Notes under the pieces: generated by a model | Databases searched by the model: none | The model's input: the letters and a program-made list of their open reading frames with translations, nothing else | What the model was told of the DNA's origin: nothing | From: Haloterrigena sp. KLK7 | GTDB lineage: Archaea > Halobacteriota > Halobacteria > Halobacteriales > Natrialbaceae | Length of the DNA: 64,000 bases | Direction: 5' to 3' | Assembly (NCBI RefSeq): GCF_037914945.1 | Contig: NZ_CP149787.1 | Span: forward strand, 3,774,125-3,838,124 | In this document: piece by piece, positions 18,939 through 27,285 of the stretch | Position numbering within the stretch: the first letter of the stretch is position 1 | How the letters are laid out: each line of letters starts with the position of its first letter | Program-made: the position numbers and the translations under genes

Positions 18939-20840
18939 CTACGCCTCGCGCTCGAGCGTCGTTACGTCCCGGACCTCGAGTCGCGTCCCGCCGTTCTCGC
19001 CGTTGTCGATCGACAGCTCCCAGTCGTGGGCTTCGGCGATCGCCCTGACGAGGGCCAGTCCCAGTCCGTCGGTCGCGACCCCGTCCTCGGTCTCGGCGAC
19101 GTCGGGATCGGTCGTCGGATCGAGGACCCGCTCGTGTGCGGCCGGCGGGATCTCGGCGGCGTCGTCCAGCAGGAAGAAGCCGCGCGACCGCTCGCCGTTC
19201 TCGAAGCCGACGAGCCCCACCTGGATCGTCACTTCGCTGTCGGCGCGGGCCGCGGCGTCGTTGAACGCCGTCTTGAGGAGGTGGACGAACCGATCGGTGT
19301 CGGCCCGCAGCGTCGCCGGCTCCTCGACGACGACCGAGTCGTAATCGAGCCGGGAGCGCTCCAGCGCCTCGTCGATCGCCGACTCGAGGCAAATCCGGCT
19401 GCGGGTGCCGACGGTCGAGGCGTTGCGGGCGAACTCGCGGACGTCGTCGACGAGCCCTTCGGCCCGATCGAGCGTCGCCTCGACGGAGTCCTCCGCGAGC
19501 GGGAACTCCCACTCCTCGTGCGTGCCGGCGTCGCCGCCCGGCTCGCTCTGGAGCGCGTCCGCGACGGTCGACAGCTGCCCTTTCAGGTCGCTCGAGAGGA
19601 CGTTCGCGACCGACTCGAGGCGTTCGGTCTGGCGCTCGAGTTCGGCGGTCCGCTCCCGGAGGACCTGTTCCCGGTCGGCCCGGTCGAGGGCCGCTCGGGT
19701 GTTCTCGACGAGCGTCGAGATGAGGTCGACGTCGGTCTCGTCGAACTGGTGGGGCTCGAGCGATCCGGTCATGAGGACGCCGTGGGTGCCGATGGGCGCG
19801 ATGATCTCCGACCGGATCGGCGTGTCCGGGTTGTAGATGTCCTCGACGGTCCGCAGGTCGTCGAACCGCTCGATCTCGCCGGACTCGAAGACGTCCCAGA
19901 CGAGCCCCTCGCCCGGGTTGAAGCGGGGGAGGCCGCCGAACTCGTCGTGGGCGCCGGCGGTCCCGGCGACCGGATCGAGATAGCCCTGTTCCTCTTCCAG
20001 CAGCCAGACGCCGCTGATCGGGAGTTCGAGCAGGTCGCTCCCGGAGTGGACCGCGATCGCACAGATCTCCTCGGGGTCGTCGGACTCGAGCAGCCAGCGG
20101 GTCACCTCGTGGAGCGACGTGACGACGCGCTCGTACTCGTGGCGGTCGGTGACGTCGCGGATCACGGCGGCGACCGTCGCGACGTCGTCCTCGATCGGGA
20201 CGAACCGGAACTCGCCGATCCGATCGGTGCCGTCGGCGTCGGTAAACGGCACCTCGAGCGTCCGTTCGACCGCGCTGCCGATGTCGATGTCGGTGATCGC
20301 GCGGCCGATCTCGACGGCGTCCTCGTCGGCGATTCCCGCGCGTTCGATGAGCCGTTCGACGTGTTCGCCGATCAGTTCCGTCCGGTCGATGCCGAGCGCC
20401 GTCTCGGTGGCGTCGTTGACGGTGACGATCTCCCGGGTCCGGTCGAGAGTGACGACGGCGTCGTTGACGGCCTCGACGACGGCGGCGTGCTGGGCCAGGG
20501 TCGTCTCCTGGACCTTCCGCTCGGTGACGTCGCGCATGTAGACCGAGAGGCCGCTCTCGGAGGGGTAGGCCCGCGCCTCGAACCAGGTCTCCAGTTGCGC
20601 GTGGTAAATTTCGAAGGAGACGGGGACCTGTTCGTCCATCGCCCGGTGGAAGCCGTCGGGGAACTGGGTCTCGACGGTCTGGGGGAACTCGTCCCACATG
20701 ACCCGGCCGATCAGTTCCTCGCGGGAGCGCTTCAGCAGCGTCTCGGCGCGCTCGTTTACGTACGTGAAACGAAAGTCCGTATCGAGCGCGAAGAAGGCGT
20801 CGGTCACCCGGTCGACGATCGGCACGGATCGCAGCGTCAC
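18939..20840 (-). CDS. PAS-PAS-GAF sensor protein with degenerate histidine kinase core
   Basis: 633 residues, no membrane segment. Domains: PAS 1-110 (VTDAFFALDTDFRFTYVN), PAS 115-240 (ending VIRDVTDRHEYE), GAF about 245-390, dimerisation helices about 395-480 and an HATPase domain about 500-633 (DGVATDGLGLALVRAIAEAH). In haloarchaeal kinases the phospho-acceptor box reads VLSHDLRNPL; here it is VLSSDLKGQL, with Ser417 where His should be. The N-box (HLLKTAFNDAA) is close to normal. It may be a pseudokinase or phosphatase-like modulator. GTG start with GGAGGTGA six bases before it. Convergent with the HalX response regulator. Confidence 0.88.
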   Translation of the reverse strand: MTLRSVPIVDRVTDAFFALDTDFRFTYVNERAETLLKRSREELIGRVMWDEFPQTVETQFPDGFHRAMDEQVPVSFEIYHAQLETWFEARAYPSESGLSVYMRDVTERKVQETTLAQHAAVVEAVNDAVVTLDRTREIVTVNDATETALGIDRTELIGEHVERLIERAGIADEDAVEIGRAITDIDIGSAVERTLEVPFTDADGTDRIGEFRFVPIEDDVATVAAVIRDVTDRHEYERVVTSLHEVTRWLLESDDPEEICAIAVHSGSDLLELPISGVWLLEEEQGYLDPVAGTAGAHDEFGGLPRFNPGEGLVWDVFESGEIERFDDLRTVEDIYNPDTPIRSEIIAPIGTHGVLMTGSLEPHQFDETDVDLISTLVENTRAALDRADREQVLRERTAELERQTERLESVANVLSSDLKGQLSTVADALQSEPGGDAGTHEEWEFPLAEDSVEATLDRAEGLVDDVREFARNASTVGTRSRICLESAIDEALERSRLDYDSVVVEEPATLRADTDRFVHLLKTAFNDAAARADSEVTIQVGLVGFENGERSRGFFLLDDAAEIPPAAHERVLDPTTDPDVAETEDGVATDGLGLALVRAIAEAHDWELSIDNGENGGTRLEVRDVTTLEREA

Positions 20841-20992
20841 GGCTGCTCACCTCCGTTCCCGGTCGGAGACGGCGCGACGATACCCTCCTCTGCGAGCCGA
20901 TCGGCTCGCACCCTCGTTACGATCATCGACAGCCAGTTGTGCTCTTGCTTCGGGGACCGCGTATTTCAGTGTCGTGGCCGAGCGGTACCACG

Positions 20993-21994
20993 TCACTCAC
21001 CTGGCCGTAGCGGTACCGTCGTGCCGAGTCCCCGCTCGAGCGCTCGCTCGAAGACGAACTCGGCAGTGGCGGCGTCGAGAACCGCCGTCCCGACGCTCTC
21101 GAGGACGACGATTTCCGACGACGACTCGCGACCGTCGGTTCCGGTCAGGACGTCCCCGAACGGGCGGACCTCGAGTCCGGCGTGCTCGCGGAGATCCCCC
21201 GTCTCGCGTGCCTCGTCGGGGACGTCGGCGAAGACGCGAGCCGCGCGGGCGATCGTCTCGTCGTCGAGTTCGCGCATTTCGGGCGTGTACGCGCCCACGG
21301 CGATCACGAGCGCCCCGTCGGCGAGGGCGTCGCCCGGGAAGACCGGCTCGGTGCTCGTCGTCGCCGTGACGACGACGTCGGCGTCCGCCACCGCCGCCCG
21401 CGGACTCTCGACTGCCGTCGCCGAGACGCCCAGCTCCGACTCGAGGTCCCGAGCGCACTCGTGGCGGGAGTCGCTCGGCGAGGAGACGTGGATCGACTCG
21501 AGGCGGTCGGTACCGACCGCGGCGGCGATGGCCCGCGTCTGCCAGCGGGCCTGCGTGCCGGCGCCGACGACCGCCAGCGACAGGGGACCGTCCGCGGCGA
21601 GTTCTCGAGCGGCCAGCCCGCCGATACAGCCCGTCCGGGCGCTGGTGACCCGATTGCCGGCGAGGTAGCCGACCGACTGGCCGGTCTCGGCGTCGATCAC
21701 CTCGAGCTGTGCGGTGACCGTCGGCAGCCCGCGCTCGGGGTTGTCCTCGACGACGGTCGCGAGCTTCGTCGCGGCGTAGTCGGCGCCGTGGACGTACGCC
21801 GGCATGCAGAGCCCGATTCCCGTCGGCTCGTCGGGAGCGTCCGGATCGAGCCCCGTCCCGATCGGGTAGTGCGGTCGCTCGGGGCGTTCGACCGCGCCTG
21901 CGCGTTGCTTCTCGAAGGCGTCGGCCACGACCGGGAGCAGTTCCTCGAGGTCGAGGACAGACGCGACGTCGTCGTCGGACAGCACGCGAACCAT
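20993..21994 (-). CDS. Ornithine cyclodeaminase/mu-crystallin family protein
   Basis: 333 residues. NAD(P)-binding Rossmann motif VVGAGTQARWQTRAI, the substrate region YAATKLATVVEDNPERGLP, and GNRVTSARTGCIGGLAAREL are the family hallmarks, as is ALVIAVGAYTPEMRELDDE. Members are ornithine cyclodeaminases, alanine dehydrogenases or ketimine reductases; the sequence alone does not choose. I use the ATG at 21994 (MVRVLSDDDV) because an upstream in-frame start adds only eight unlike residues. Single gene, with an intergenic gap of about 90 bp to the acetyltransferase gene upstream. Confidence 0.9.
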   Translation of the reverse strand: MVRVLSDDDVASVLDLEELLPVVADAFEKQRAGAVERPERPHYPIGTGLDPDAPDEPTGIGLCMPAYVHGADYAATKLATVVEDNPERGLPTVTAQLEVIDAETGQSVGYLAGNRVTSARTGCIGGLAARELAADGPLSLAVVGAGTQARWQTRAIAAAVGTDRLESIHVSSPSDSRHECARDLESELGVSATAVESPRAAVADADVVVTATTSTEPVFPGDALADGALVIAVGAYTPEMRELDDETIARAARVFADVPDEARETGDLREHAGLEVRPFGDVLTGTDGRESSSEIVVLESVGTAVLDAATAEFVFERALERGLGTTVPLRPGE

Positions 21995-22084
21995 ACCCGA
22001 GAATCGTCCTTCGAGCACTTGAGTGTGGACTCGATCGGATCGAACGGACGACGTCGGACCGTCGCCCGCTGTCGCGGTCCGAAT

Positions 22085-23311
22085 TCAGAAGAACTCCCCG
22101 AGATAGACGTCGGTCTCGGGGAACAGCGCGGCGAGCGTCGGGACCGCGTCCGAGTCCCGCGCCTCGAGTCGGCCCGTTCGCTCGAGATCCCGTACCGACC
22201 GAGTGCCGACGACGAGTTGCGAGAGCGCGCCGATCTCGAGGCGGACGTCGGCGTCGGCCGAATCGGGAGCCGCTGCGGTCCGCTCGCAGGTGGCCGTTCC
22301 GTCCGCGACCTCGAGGGCGAACGTTCCGTCGTTCCAGTCGACCAGCGGGTCCTCGATGGCGATCGTCAGGGTAGCCTCGCGGCCGGGATAGGACAGCGCG
22401 GACAGCGTCTCCGCGACGTCGACGATGCGGACCATCGGGCCGTCCGAGACCGTCGTCTCGACCTCGTCGGGATCGCGGACGAGGTCGCGAATCGGGACGT
22501 CCGCGGGGAGTTCGAAGCGGACGCGCTGGACCTGCGACTCGTGTCTGTAGCAAAACGCCAGCAGCGACAGCAGGGCCTCGCGGTCGGTGAAGACGAGTTC
22601 GGAGACGTCCATCCGCCGGTCGCCCTGCCCGCCCTCCATCGTGTAGACGAGATACCCCGCGATATCGCCGTCGCGCTCGTACGCGTAGACGAACGGATCG
22701 CGGTCGCTGCCGCCGAAGATGCGAGCGCGCCACCAGTCCGCGTCGCGCTCGAGCGCCAGCCCGTAGCGCTCGGCGCGGGTCGCGTAGGCCGACTCGAGGC
22801 GGTCGTACTCGTCGGCCTCGAGACGACGGTACCGTCCGCCATCGGCCGTCTCTCCGGTCGCGACCGACAGCAGCGACGGCTCGAACTCGTGGGTGTGGAC
22901 CCGGTTGGCGGTGTCCCAGCCGTACTGCCGGTAGAACCGGTAGCGGAACGGCCACAGCACCGAGAAGCGGACGTCGCGGTCGCGGTACTCCGCCAGCGAG
23001 CGGGCGAGCAACTGCCGGACGTGGCCTCGTCGACGGTACTCGGGCGGCGTCGCGACCGACGCCAGCCCGGCGGTCCGATGGAGGTCGCCGCGGACGTGCG
23101 ACTCGAGCCAGTAGTGCCGACAGACGCAGCGGGGGTCCGCGTCGTCGGCCGCCTCGCTCGCGTAGAGGCCGCGCCGGGAGCCCAGCGTGTCCCGCAGCGT
23201 CTCGTGTTCGTCGGAATCGTACGCCGGAACGCCCTCCTCCGGACTGAACGCGTAGCTGCGGTACTCGTGGAAGACGTCCCGTTCGTCGGTGAGAGAACGA
23301 TAGTCGACCAT
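22085..23311 (-). CDS. Eis-like GNAT family N-acetyltransferase
   Basis: 408 residues, the size of Eis-type enzymes with two GNAT domains and an SCP2-like C-terminal domain. The acetyl-CoA loop is VATPPEYRRRGHVRQLL; LWPFRYRFYRQYGW is a strong Eis-family motif. The C-terminal part (about 290-408) with FALEVADGTATCERT and LSQLVVGTRSVRDLE corresponds to the SCP2-like domain, and the chain ends in an aromatic residue (GEFF), as in Eis where the terminal carboxylate is catalytic. Acceptor unknown (amines or aminoglycoside-like compounds in the family). Start chosen at MVDYRSLTDER. Confidence 0.88.
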   Translation of the reverse strand: MVDYRSLTDERDVFHEYRSYAFSPEEGVPAYDSDEHETLRDTLGSRRGLYASEAADDADPRCVCRHYWLESHVRGDLHRTAGLASVATPPEYRRRGHVRQLLARSLAEYRDRDVRFSVLWPFRYRFYRQYGWDTANRVHTHEFEPSLLSVATGETADGGRYRRLEADEYDRLESAYATRAERYGLALERDADWWRARIFGGSDRDPFVYAYERDGDIAGYLVYTMEGGQGDRRMDVSELVFTDREALLSLLAFCYRHESQVQRVRFELPADVPIRDLVRDPDEVETTVSDGPMVRIVDVAETLSALSYPGREATLTIAIEDPLVDWNDGTFALEVADGTATCERTAAAPDSADADVRLEIGALSQLVVGTRSVRDLERTGRLEARDSDAVPTLAALFPETDVYLGEFF

Positions 23312-23412
23312 GCTATCGTGAGTGGAGAGGATCGGGAAAACTGTTCGTGATCTCACCCGATAGTGATTTGCACTCAGAGTGATCGGGTCGCTGTCCGTGA
23401 GCAAATCTGCTG

Positions 23413-23591
23413 ACTGCGAGCGAACGCAGTGAGCGAGCAGGCCGACGACCGATGTGGAGTGACGCGAAGCGTCACGGAACGGAGGGAGGAGTGCTTTTCA
23501 TCAACGCTAAGCGGGATCGAAGATCCCGCGAGGTCCAAAAGAGCGCTACGCGCTCTTTTGAAGATTTTGCCGAGGATGCGCCTTCGGCGCA
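23413..23591. repeat. Array of five short perfect hairpins
   Basis: Within 180 bp of the gap between the acetyltransferase start and the aminotransferase end are five inverted repeats: 23413-23430 (6-bp stem), 23459-23475 (GTGACGC around GAA), 23511-23529 (GCGGGATC around GAA), 23536-23560 (10-bp stem CAAAAGAGCG) and 23577-23591 (TGCGCC around TTC). Three have GAA or TTC loops. It resembles the interior of the dispersed hairpin repeats in this window but lacks their GTGGCAAC and GCCACCGC ends. It may act as a transcription barrier after the aminotransferase gene. Confidence 0.65.
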
Positions 23592-23610
23592 CCCGCAGAG
23601 CAAAAGGTTG

Positions 23611-24768
23611 TTAGGCGCGCTCGTCGACGAACGCCTCGATGCGGGCCAGCGCCTCGCGCAGGTCCTCGAGACCGGTCGCATAGGAGATCCGGAGGTGGCC
23701 GTCGCCGCCGGCGCCGAAGACGTCGCCCGGAACGACCGCGACGCCCTGTTCGCGGAGGACCTCCTCGGCGAACTCTTCGGCGGTGAAGCCCTCGGGGACT
23801 TCGGGGAAACAGTAGAAGGCGCCCTTGGCCTCGAAGACGTCCATCCCGATCTCGCGGAATCGAGAGAGGACGAACTGGCGGCGCCGATCGTACTGGTCGA
23901 CCATCTCCCGGACGTCGTTCTCACACGAGTCCAGGGCCTCGAGCGCGGCGTACTGGGCCGTCGTCGGCGCCGAGAGCATCGTGTACTGGTGGATCTTGTT
24001 CATCGCGCCGATGGCCTCGGCCGGCCCGAGCGCGTAGCCGAGTCGGAGCCCGGTCATCGCGTGGGCCTTCGAGAAGCCGTTGAAGACGATGGTGCGCTCG
24101 CGCATTCCCTCGAAGGTCGCGATCGAGGTGTGTTCGCCGTCGTAGGTGAGTTCGGCGTAGATCTCGTCCGAGAGGACCATCAGATCGTGTTCGCGGGCGA
24201 ACTCGGCGATCGGCTCGAGGTCTTCGGCGGGCATGATCGCCCCCGTCGGGTTGTTCGGGTAACAGAGGACGAGCATGTCCGCTTCGTCGGCGCCCGCTTC
24301 CTCGAGACCCTCGACGGTGAGCCGGAAGTCGTCCTCCTCGTAGGTCGGCACGGGAAGCACCTCGCCGCCGGCGAAGATCACGCCGGGTTCGTAGGAGATG
24401 TACGACGGCTGGGCGATGGCGACCGTGTCGCCGGGGTCGACGAACGCCCGGAAGGCCAGATCGACGGCCTCGCTGGCCCCGGCGGTGACGATGATCTCCT
24501 CGTCGGGATCGTAGCCCAGGTCGAACCGGTCGGCGACGTAGTCGGCGATCGCCTCGCGGAGGTCGCGCTTGCCGCGGTTGGCCGTGTACGACGTCTTTCC
24601 CTGCTCTAGGGACGTGATCGCGGCGTCGCGGGCCGCCCACGGCGTCGCGAAGTCCGGCTCTCCCACACCGAGGGAGATGACGTCGTCGCGTTCCTCGGCG
24701 ATCTCGAAGAACCGCCGGATCCCCGAGGGCGGCACCGTCTGGACGCGGTCGGACAGTTCGAACGTCAT
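23611..24768 (-). CDS. Class I/II pyridoxal-phosphate aminotransferase
   Basis: 385 residues. Fold-type I aminotransferase of the aspartate/aromatic group: substrate loop SLGVGEPDFATP, YTANRGKRDLREAI, CYPNNPTGAI, DEIYAEL, the PLP lysine in FNGFSKAHAMTGLRLGYA and the terminal Arg in HLRISYATGLEDL. It resembles haloarchaeal enzymes that often sit with an Lrp regulator. Indeed it follows the Lrp gene by 2 bp and must be co-transcribed. Probable role: amino-acid transamination (aromatic, Asp or Ala); the exact substrate is not resolved. Confidence 0.95.
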   Translation of the reverse strand: MTFELSDRVQTVPPSGIRRFFEIAEERDDVISLGVGEPDFATPWAARDAAITSLEQGKTSYTANRGKRDLREAIADYVADRFDLGYDPDEEIIVTAGASEAVDLAFRAFVDPGDTVAIAQPSYISYEPGVIFAGGEVLPVPTYEEDDFRLTVEGLEEAGADEADMLVLCYPNNPTGAIMPAEDLEPIAEFAREHDLMVLSDEIYAELTYDGEHTSIATFEGMRERTIVFNGFSKAHAMTGLRLGYALGPAEAIGAMNKIHQYTMLSAPTTAQYAALEALDSCENDVREMVDQYDRRRQFVLSRFREIGMDVFEAKGAFYCFPEVPEGFTAEEFAEEVLREQGVAVVPGDVFGAGGDGHLRISYATGLEDLREALARIEAFVDERA

Positions 24769-24770
24769 GG

Positions 24771-25256
24771 TCAGGGGGAGAACGAGAGTCGCTCGTCGTC
24801 TTCGCCGTCACCGAGTTCGATCCCGTTCTCCTTGTAGGAGGTCATCACGTAGTGGGTGACCGTCTGGGTGATCTCGGGGACGGGCGCGACCTTCTCGCTG
24901 ATGAACTGCGAGACCTCGCGGATGGAGTCGCCCTCGACCTCCATGTCGAAGTCGTAGTCGCCGCTCACGAGGCGCAGCGCCTTGACCTGCGGGAACCGTG
25001 CGAGGCGCTCGGCGATGTCGTCGTAGCCCGTCTCGCGGTCGAGGCGGACGTTCAACTCGACCTCGGCGCGGACGCGCTCGTCCTCGAGCTTGTCCCAGTC
25101 GACGACCGCCTGATAGCCGCGGACGACGCCTGCCGCCTCGAGTTCCTCGATGGCTGCCTCGACCTCGCTCTCCTCGAGGTCGGTCATTCGCGCGATGTCC
25201 GCCGTGGAGTACCGCGCGTTCTCACGAAGCAACTCGAGCACCTCGCGTTCGCTCAT
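24771..25256 (-). CDS. Lrp/AsnC family transcriptional regulator
   Basis: 161 residues. N-terminal helix-turn-helix (ELLRENARYSTADIARMTDL, then AAIEELEAAGVVRGYQAVV) and a C-terminal RAM/AsnC ligand domain (VSGDYDFDMEVEGDSIREVSQF). Start MSEREVLELL at 25256; longer in-frame openings upstream are unlike the family. It is the first gene of a two-gene operon with an aminotransferase, so it probably controls that gene in response to an amino acid. The C-terminal tail is acidic. Confidence 0.95.
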   Translation of the reverse strand: MSEREVLELLRENARYSTADIARMTDLEESEVEAAIEELEAAGVVRGYQAVVDWDKLEDERVRAEVELNVRLDRETGYDDIAERLARFPQVKALRLVSGDYDFDMEVEGDSIREVSQFISEKVAPVPEITQTVTHYVMTSYKENGIELGDGEDDERLSFSP

Positions 25257-25329
25257 ACCAACGCGAAGCGCGAGCGCGAGTAAAGGTCTAACGTTGTTCG
25301 TTCGTCGGATCGACGGCTCGACCGGCGAC

Positions 25330-25443
25330 CTAGTGGAGCGAGCTTTCGCATTCGGGACAGATCCGCGAGTGCATCGGAACGCGCCGGTTGCAATTGGGAC
25401 AGGTGATATCCTCCTCCAGCTGGAAACGGTATGCTCGGTCCAT
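25330..25443 (-). CDS. Zinc-ribbon microprotein (37 residues)
   Basis: A very short gene read by hand. The protein starts MDRAYRFQLEEDITCPNC, continues with NRRVPMHSRICPEC and ends ESSLH. Two CPxC knuckles (Cys15/Cys18 and Cys29/Cys32) are spaced as in a single zinc ribbon. Small zinc-finger proteins of this type are abundant in haloarchaea and several affect stress or biofilm phenotypes. It lies in the gap before the Lrp-aminotransferase operon on the same strand. Its function is not known. The tight cysteine pattern in an otherwise gene-free gap makes it credible. Confidence 0.75.
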   Translation of the reverse strand: MDRAYRFQLEEDITCPNCNRRVPMHSRICPECESSLH

Positions 25444-25580
25444 AGAGATCCATTCGAAGGAACACCGACTACTACCATAAGCTACATCGTAAGAAGTGGC
25501 GACTCTCAGCCCGATCGTTCAGTCACGACGGTTGACTCACCGGTGTTCGCGGTCAGCGACGGAGTCCCGTCGCTACCGGC

Positions 25581-26294
25581 CTACCGATAGTTCTTGAACA
25601 GGAGCGCCCGAACGTCGTCTTTCGTCTGCACCTGCTCCGTCGTGCCGTCCGGCAGTTCGACCTCGTAGCGGTAGTCCGCGGAGTTCGATTCCGACCACTT
25701 GTCGTCGTGGGTCTCGAGCAGGCTCATCATCTCGTCTAACATATCGTCGTCGTCGGCCGAGCCGTCGCTGTCGCTCGAGTCGTCCGCTGCGTCCTCATCG
25801 TCGCCCGACTCCTCGGAATCGTCGTCCGTCGATCCCGCGTCGGTAACCGATTCGTCGTCCTCGCTCGAGGCGTTCCCGTCGCTACTCGCGTCCGTCGGCT
25901 CGTTCTCATCCTCGGATTCGCTCTCGTCGCCGACGTCGGGCTCGAGGTCGGAGTCGGGATCGACGACGTCCGCGTCCGCCGCGGCGTCGGACGCCGGCCC
26001 GTCGCCGTCGACGGAGTCGTCTTCGATGTAGGAGACCTCCTCGAGGTCGTCCGGGGCCGGTTCGCCGTCGATGGCGGCTCCGACCGAGGCGGCGACGTCG
26101 TCGGTCGCCGAGGAGTCCAGGTCCGTGTCGATCTCGACGTCGATGTCGGGGTTGCCGTCGAGATTGTCGATCAGAAACTGGACGGCGTCCCGTTCGCGGA
26201 CGAAGCCGTACTTGCCGACGACCTGTTCGGAAATCTCCTCGCGAAGCTGCTGGATGACCGCGTACTGTTCGTCGGTGACCTCGAGCGTCTGCAT
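25581..26294 (-). CDS. Haloarchaeal acidic protein with central low-complexity linker
   Basis: 237 residues. Residues 1-60 form a compact N-domain (MQTLEVTDEQYAVIQQLREE, then VRERDAVQFLIDNLDG) that resembles a ribbon-helix-helix or dimerisation unit. Residues 60-180 are almost purely Asp, Glu, Ser, Gly and Ala. Residues 185-237 form a second conserved unit with DKWSESNSADYRYEVELPDG and DDVRALLFKNYR. No catalytic motif. I do not recognise a named family. CCTATTAGTA centred about 28 nt before the ATG suggests a leaderless transcript. A scaffold with two binding ends joined by a flexible acidic linker is a plausible reading. Confidence 0.82.
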   Translation of the reverse strand: MQTLEVTDEQYAVIQQLREEISEQVVGKYGFVRERDAVQFLIDNLDGNPDIDVEIDTDLDSSATDDVAASVGAAIDGEPAPDDLEEVSYIEDDSVDGDGPASDAAADADVVDPDSDLEPDVGDESESEDENEPTDASSDGNASSEDDESVTDAGSTDDDSEESGDDEDAADDSSDSDGSADDDDMLDEMMSLLETHDDKWSESNSADYRYEVELPDGTTEQVQTKDDVRALLFKNYR

Positions 26295-26525
26295 ACTCAG
26301 TCGATGCGGCCGGGGGTACTAATAGGTAAGTCGTCACGTCGAGGGCGCGCCGCGGACCGTCACCGGCCGCCGTCGACCGTGGAGGTGACTCTCGAGTCCG
26401 TCACGAGGCGGGCTCGGACTCCGACCGTCTCGAATAGCTCGGGACCGACCCCGCTTTTCGGGCCGCTCGGGGATCGAGATTGCGACAAGCGGGACCGTTA
26501 AGAACACCCAGACGGAGTACCAGAT

Positions 26526-27095
26526 ATGGTACTCAAGGAATCCGACTCCGAACTCGAGGCCGGCGATCCGGCCCCGGAGTTCGAACTCGAGGGCGCCGAC
26601 GGCGAGACGTACACGCTCGACTCCTTCGCCGACAACGAGGCGCTGCTGGTCGTCTTCACCTGCAACCACTGTCCCTACGCGAAGGCGAAGTTCGACCTGC
26701 TGAACGAGTTGGCCGACGAGTACGACGACGTCGCCGTCGTCGGGATCAACCCCAACGACGCCGAGGAGTACCCCGATGACTCCATAGAGAAGATGCGCGA
26801 GTACGTCGCGGACGGGACGATCGACTACGACGCGTACCTCCGCGACGAGAGCCAGGACGTCGCCGCGGCGTACGGAGCGATCTGTACGCCCGATCCGTTC
26901 CTCTTCGCGTGGTCCGACAGCGACGAGGAGTTCCGACTGGTCTATCAGGGCCGTCTCGACGACGCGCTGAACCCCGAGGACGAACCGACTCGGTTCCACG
27001 TCCGGGAAGCCATCGACGCGGTGCTGGCCGGCGAGTCGGTCGACCTCGAGTGGCAGCCGTCGCAGGGCTGTTCGATCAAGTGGACTGACGACTGA
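26526..27095 (+). CDS. Thioredoxin-fold protein (AhpC/TSA-like, CxxC type)
   Basis: 189 residues. The N-terminal LEAGDPAPEFELEGADGETY is the peroxiredoxin/redoxin opening, followed by the redox site FTCNHCPYAKAK and the cis-Pro loop YGAICTPDPFLF. The CNHC pair indicates a thiol oxidoreductase rather than a one-Cys peroxiredoxin; members are annotated as thioredoxin family proteins. The C-terminus QPSQGCSIKW is conserved in this subgroup. TTAAGA 27 nt before the ATG indicates a leaderless gene. A 28-bp tandem repeat begins in the last codons. Confidence 0.9.
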   Translation: MVLKESDSELEAGDPAPEFELEGADGETYTLDSFADNEALLVVFTCNHCPYAKAKFDLLNELADEYDDVAVVGINPNDAEEYPDDSIEKMREYVADGTIDYDAYLRDESQDVAAAYGAICTPDPFLFAWSDSDEEFRLVYQGRLDDALNPEDEPTRFHVREAIDAVLAGESVDLEWQPSQGCSIKWTDD

Positions 27096-27155
27096 CCGCT
27101 CGGGCGGAACGACTGACGACTGACCGCTCGGGCGAAACGACTGACGACTGATCGT
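27083..27155 (+). repeat. Tandem repeat of 28 bp at the end of the thioredoxin-like gene
   Basis: Unit GACTGACGACTGACCGCTCG plus GGCGGAAC occurs at 27083-27110 and, with one change, at 27111-27138; a partial third copy runs to 27155. The stop codon lies in the first unit, so the final codons were duplicated into the trailer. It looks like a replication-slippage duplication; no function is evident. Confidence 0.85.
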
Positions 27156-27285
27156 TCCTGCCGGCCTATTTACCGTCGGTCGTATCGGTCGGACTCGTCT
27201 CGACAGTCGGTACCGCAATCACGGCGGCGGGTTGCACCTGCCGGGCGGTCGTTAAGGGCGCTCGCATTCCTATCACCGACGACGA

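Noticed and set aside
18510..21668. Thousand-codon open frame on the plus strand across the sensor kinase and cyclodeaminase genes
   Set aside because: It spans two well-supported minus-strand genes and encodes low-complexity Arg/Ser/Asp sequence only.
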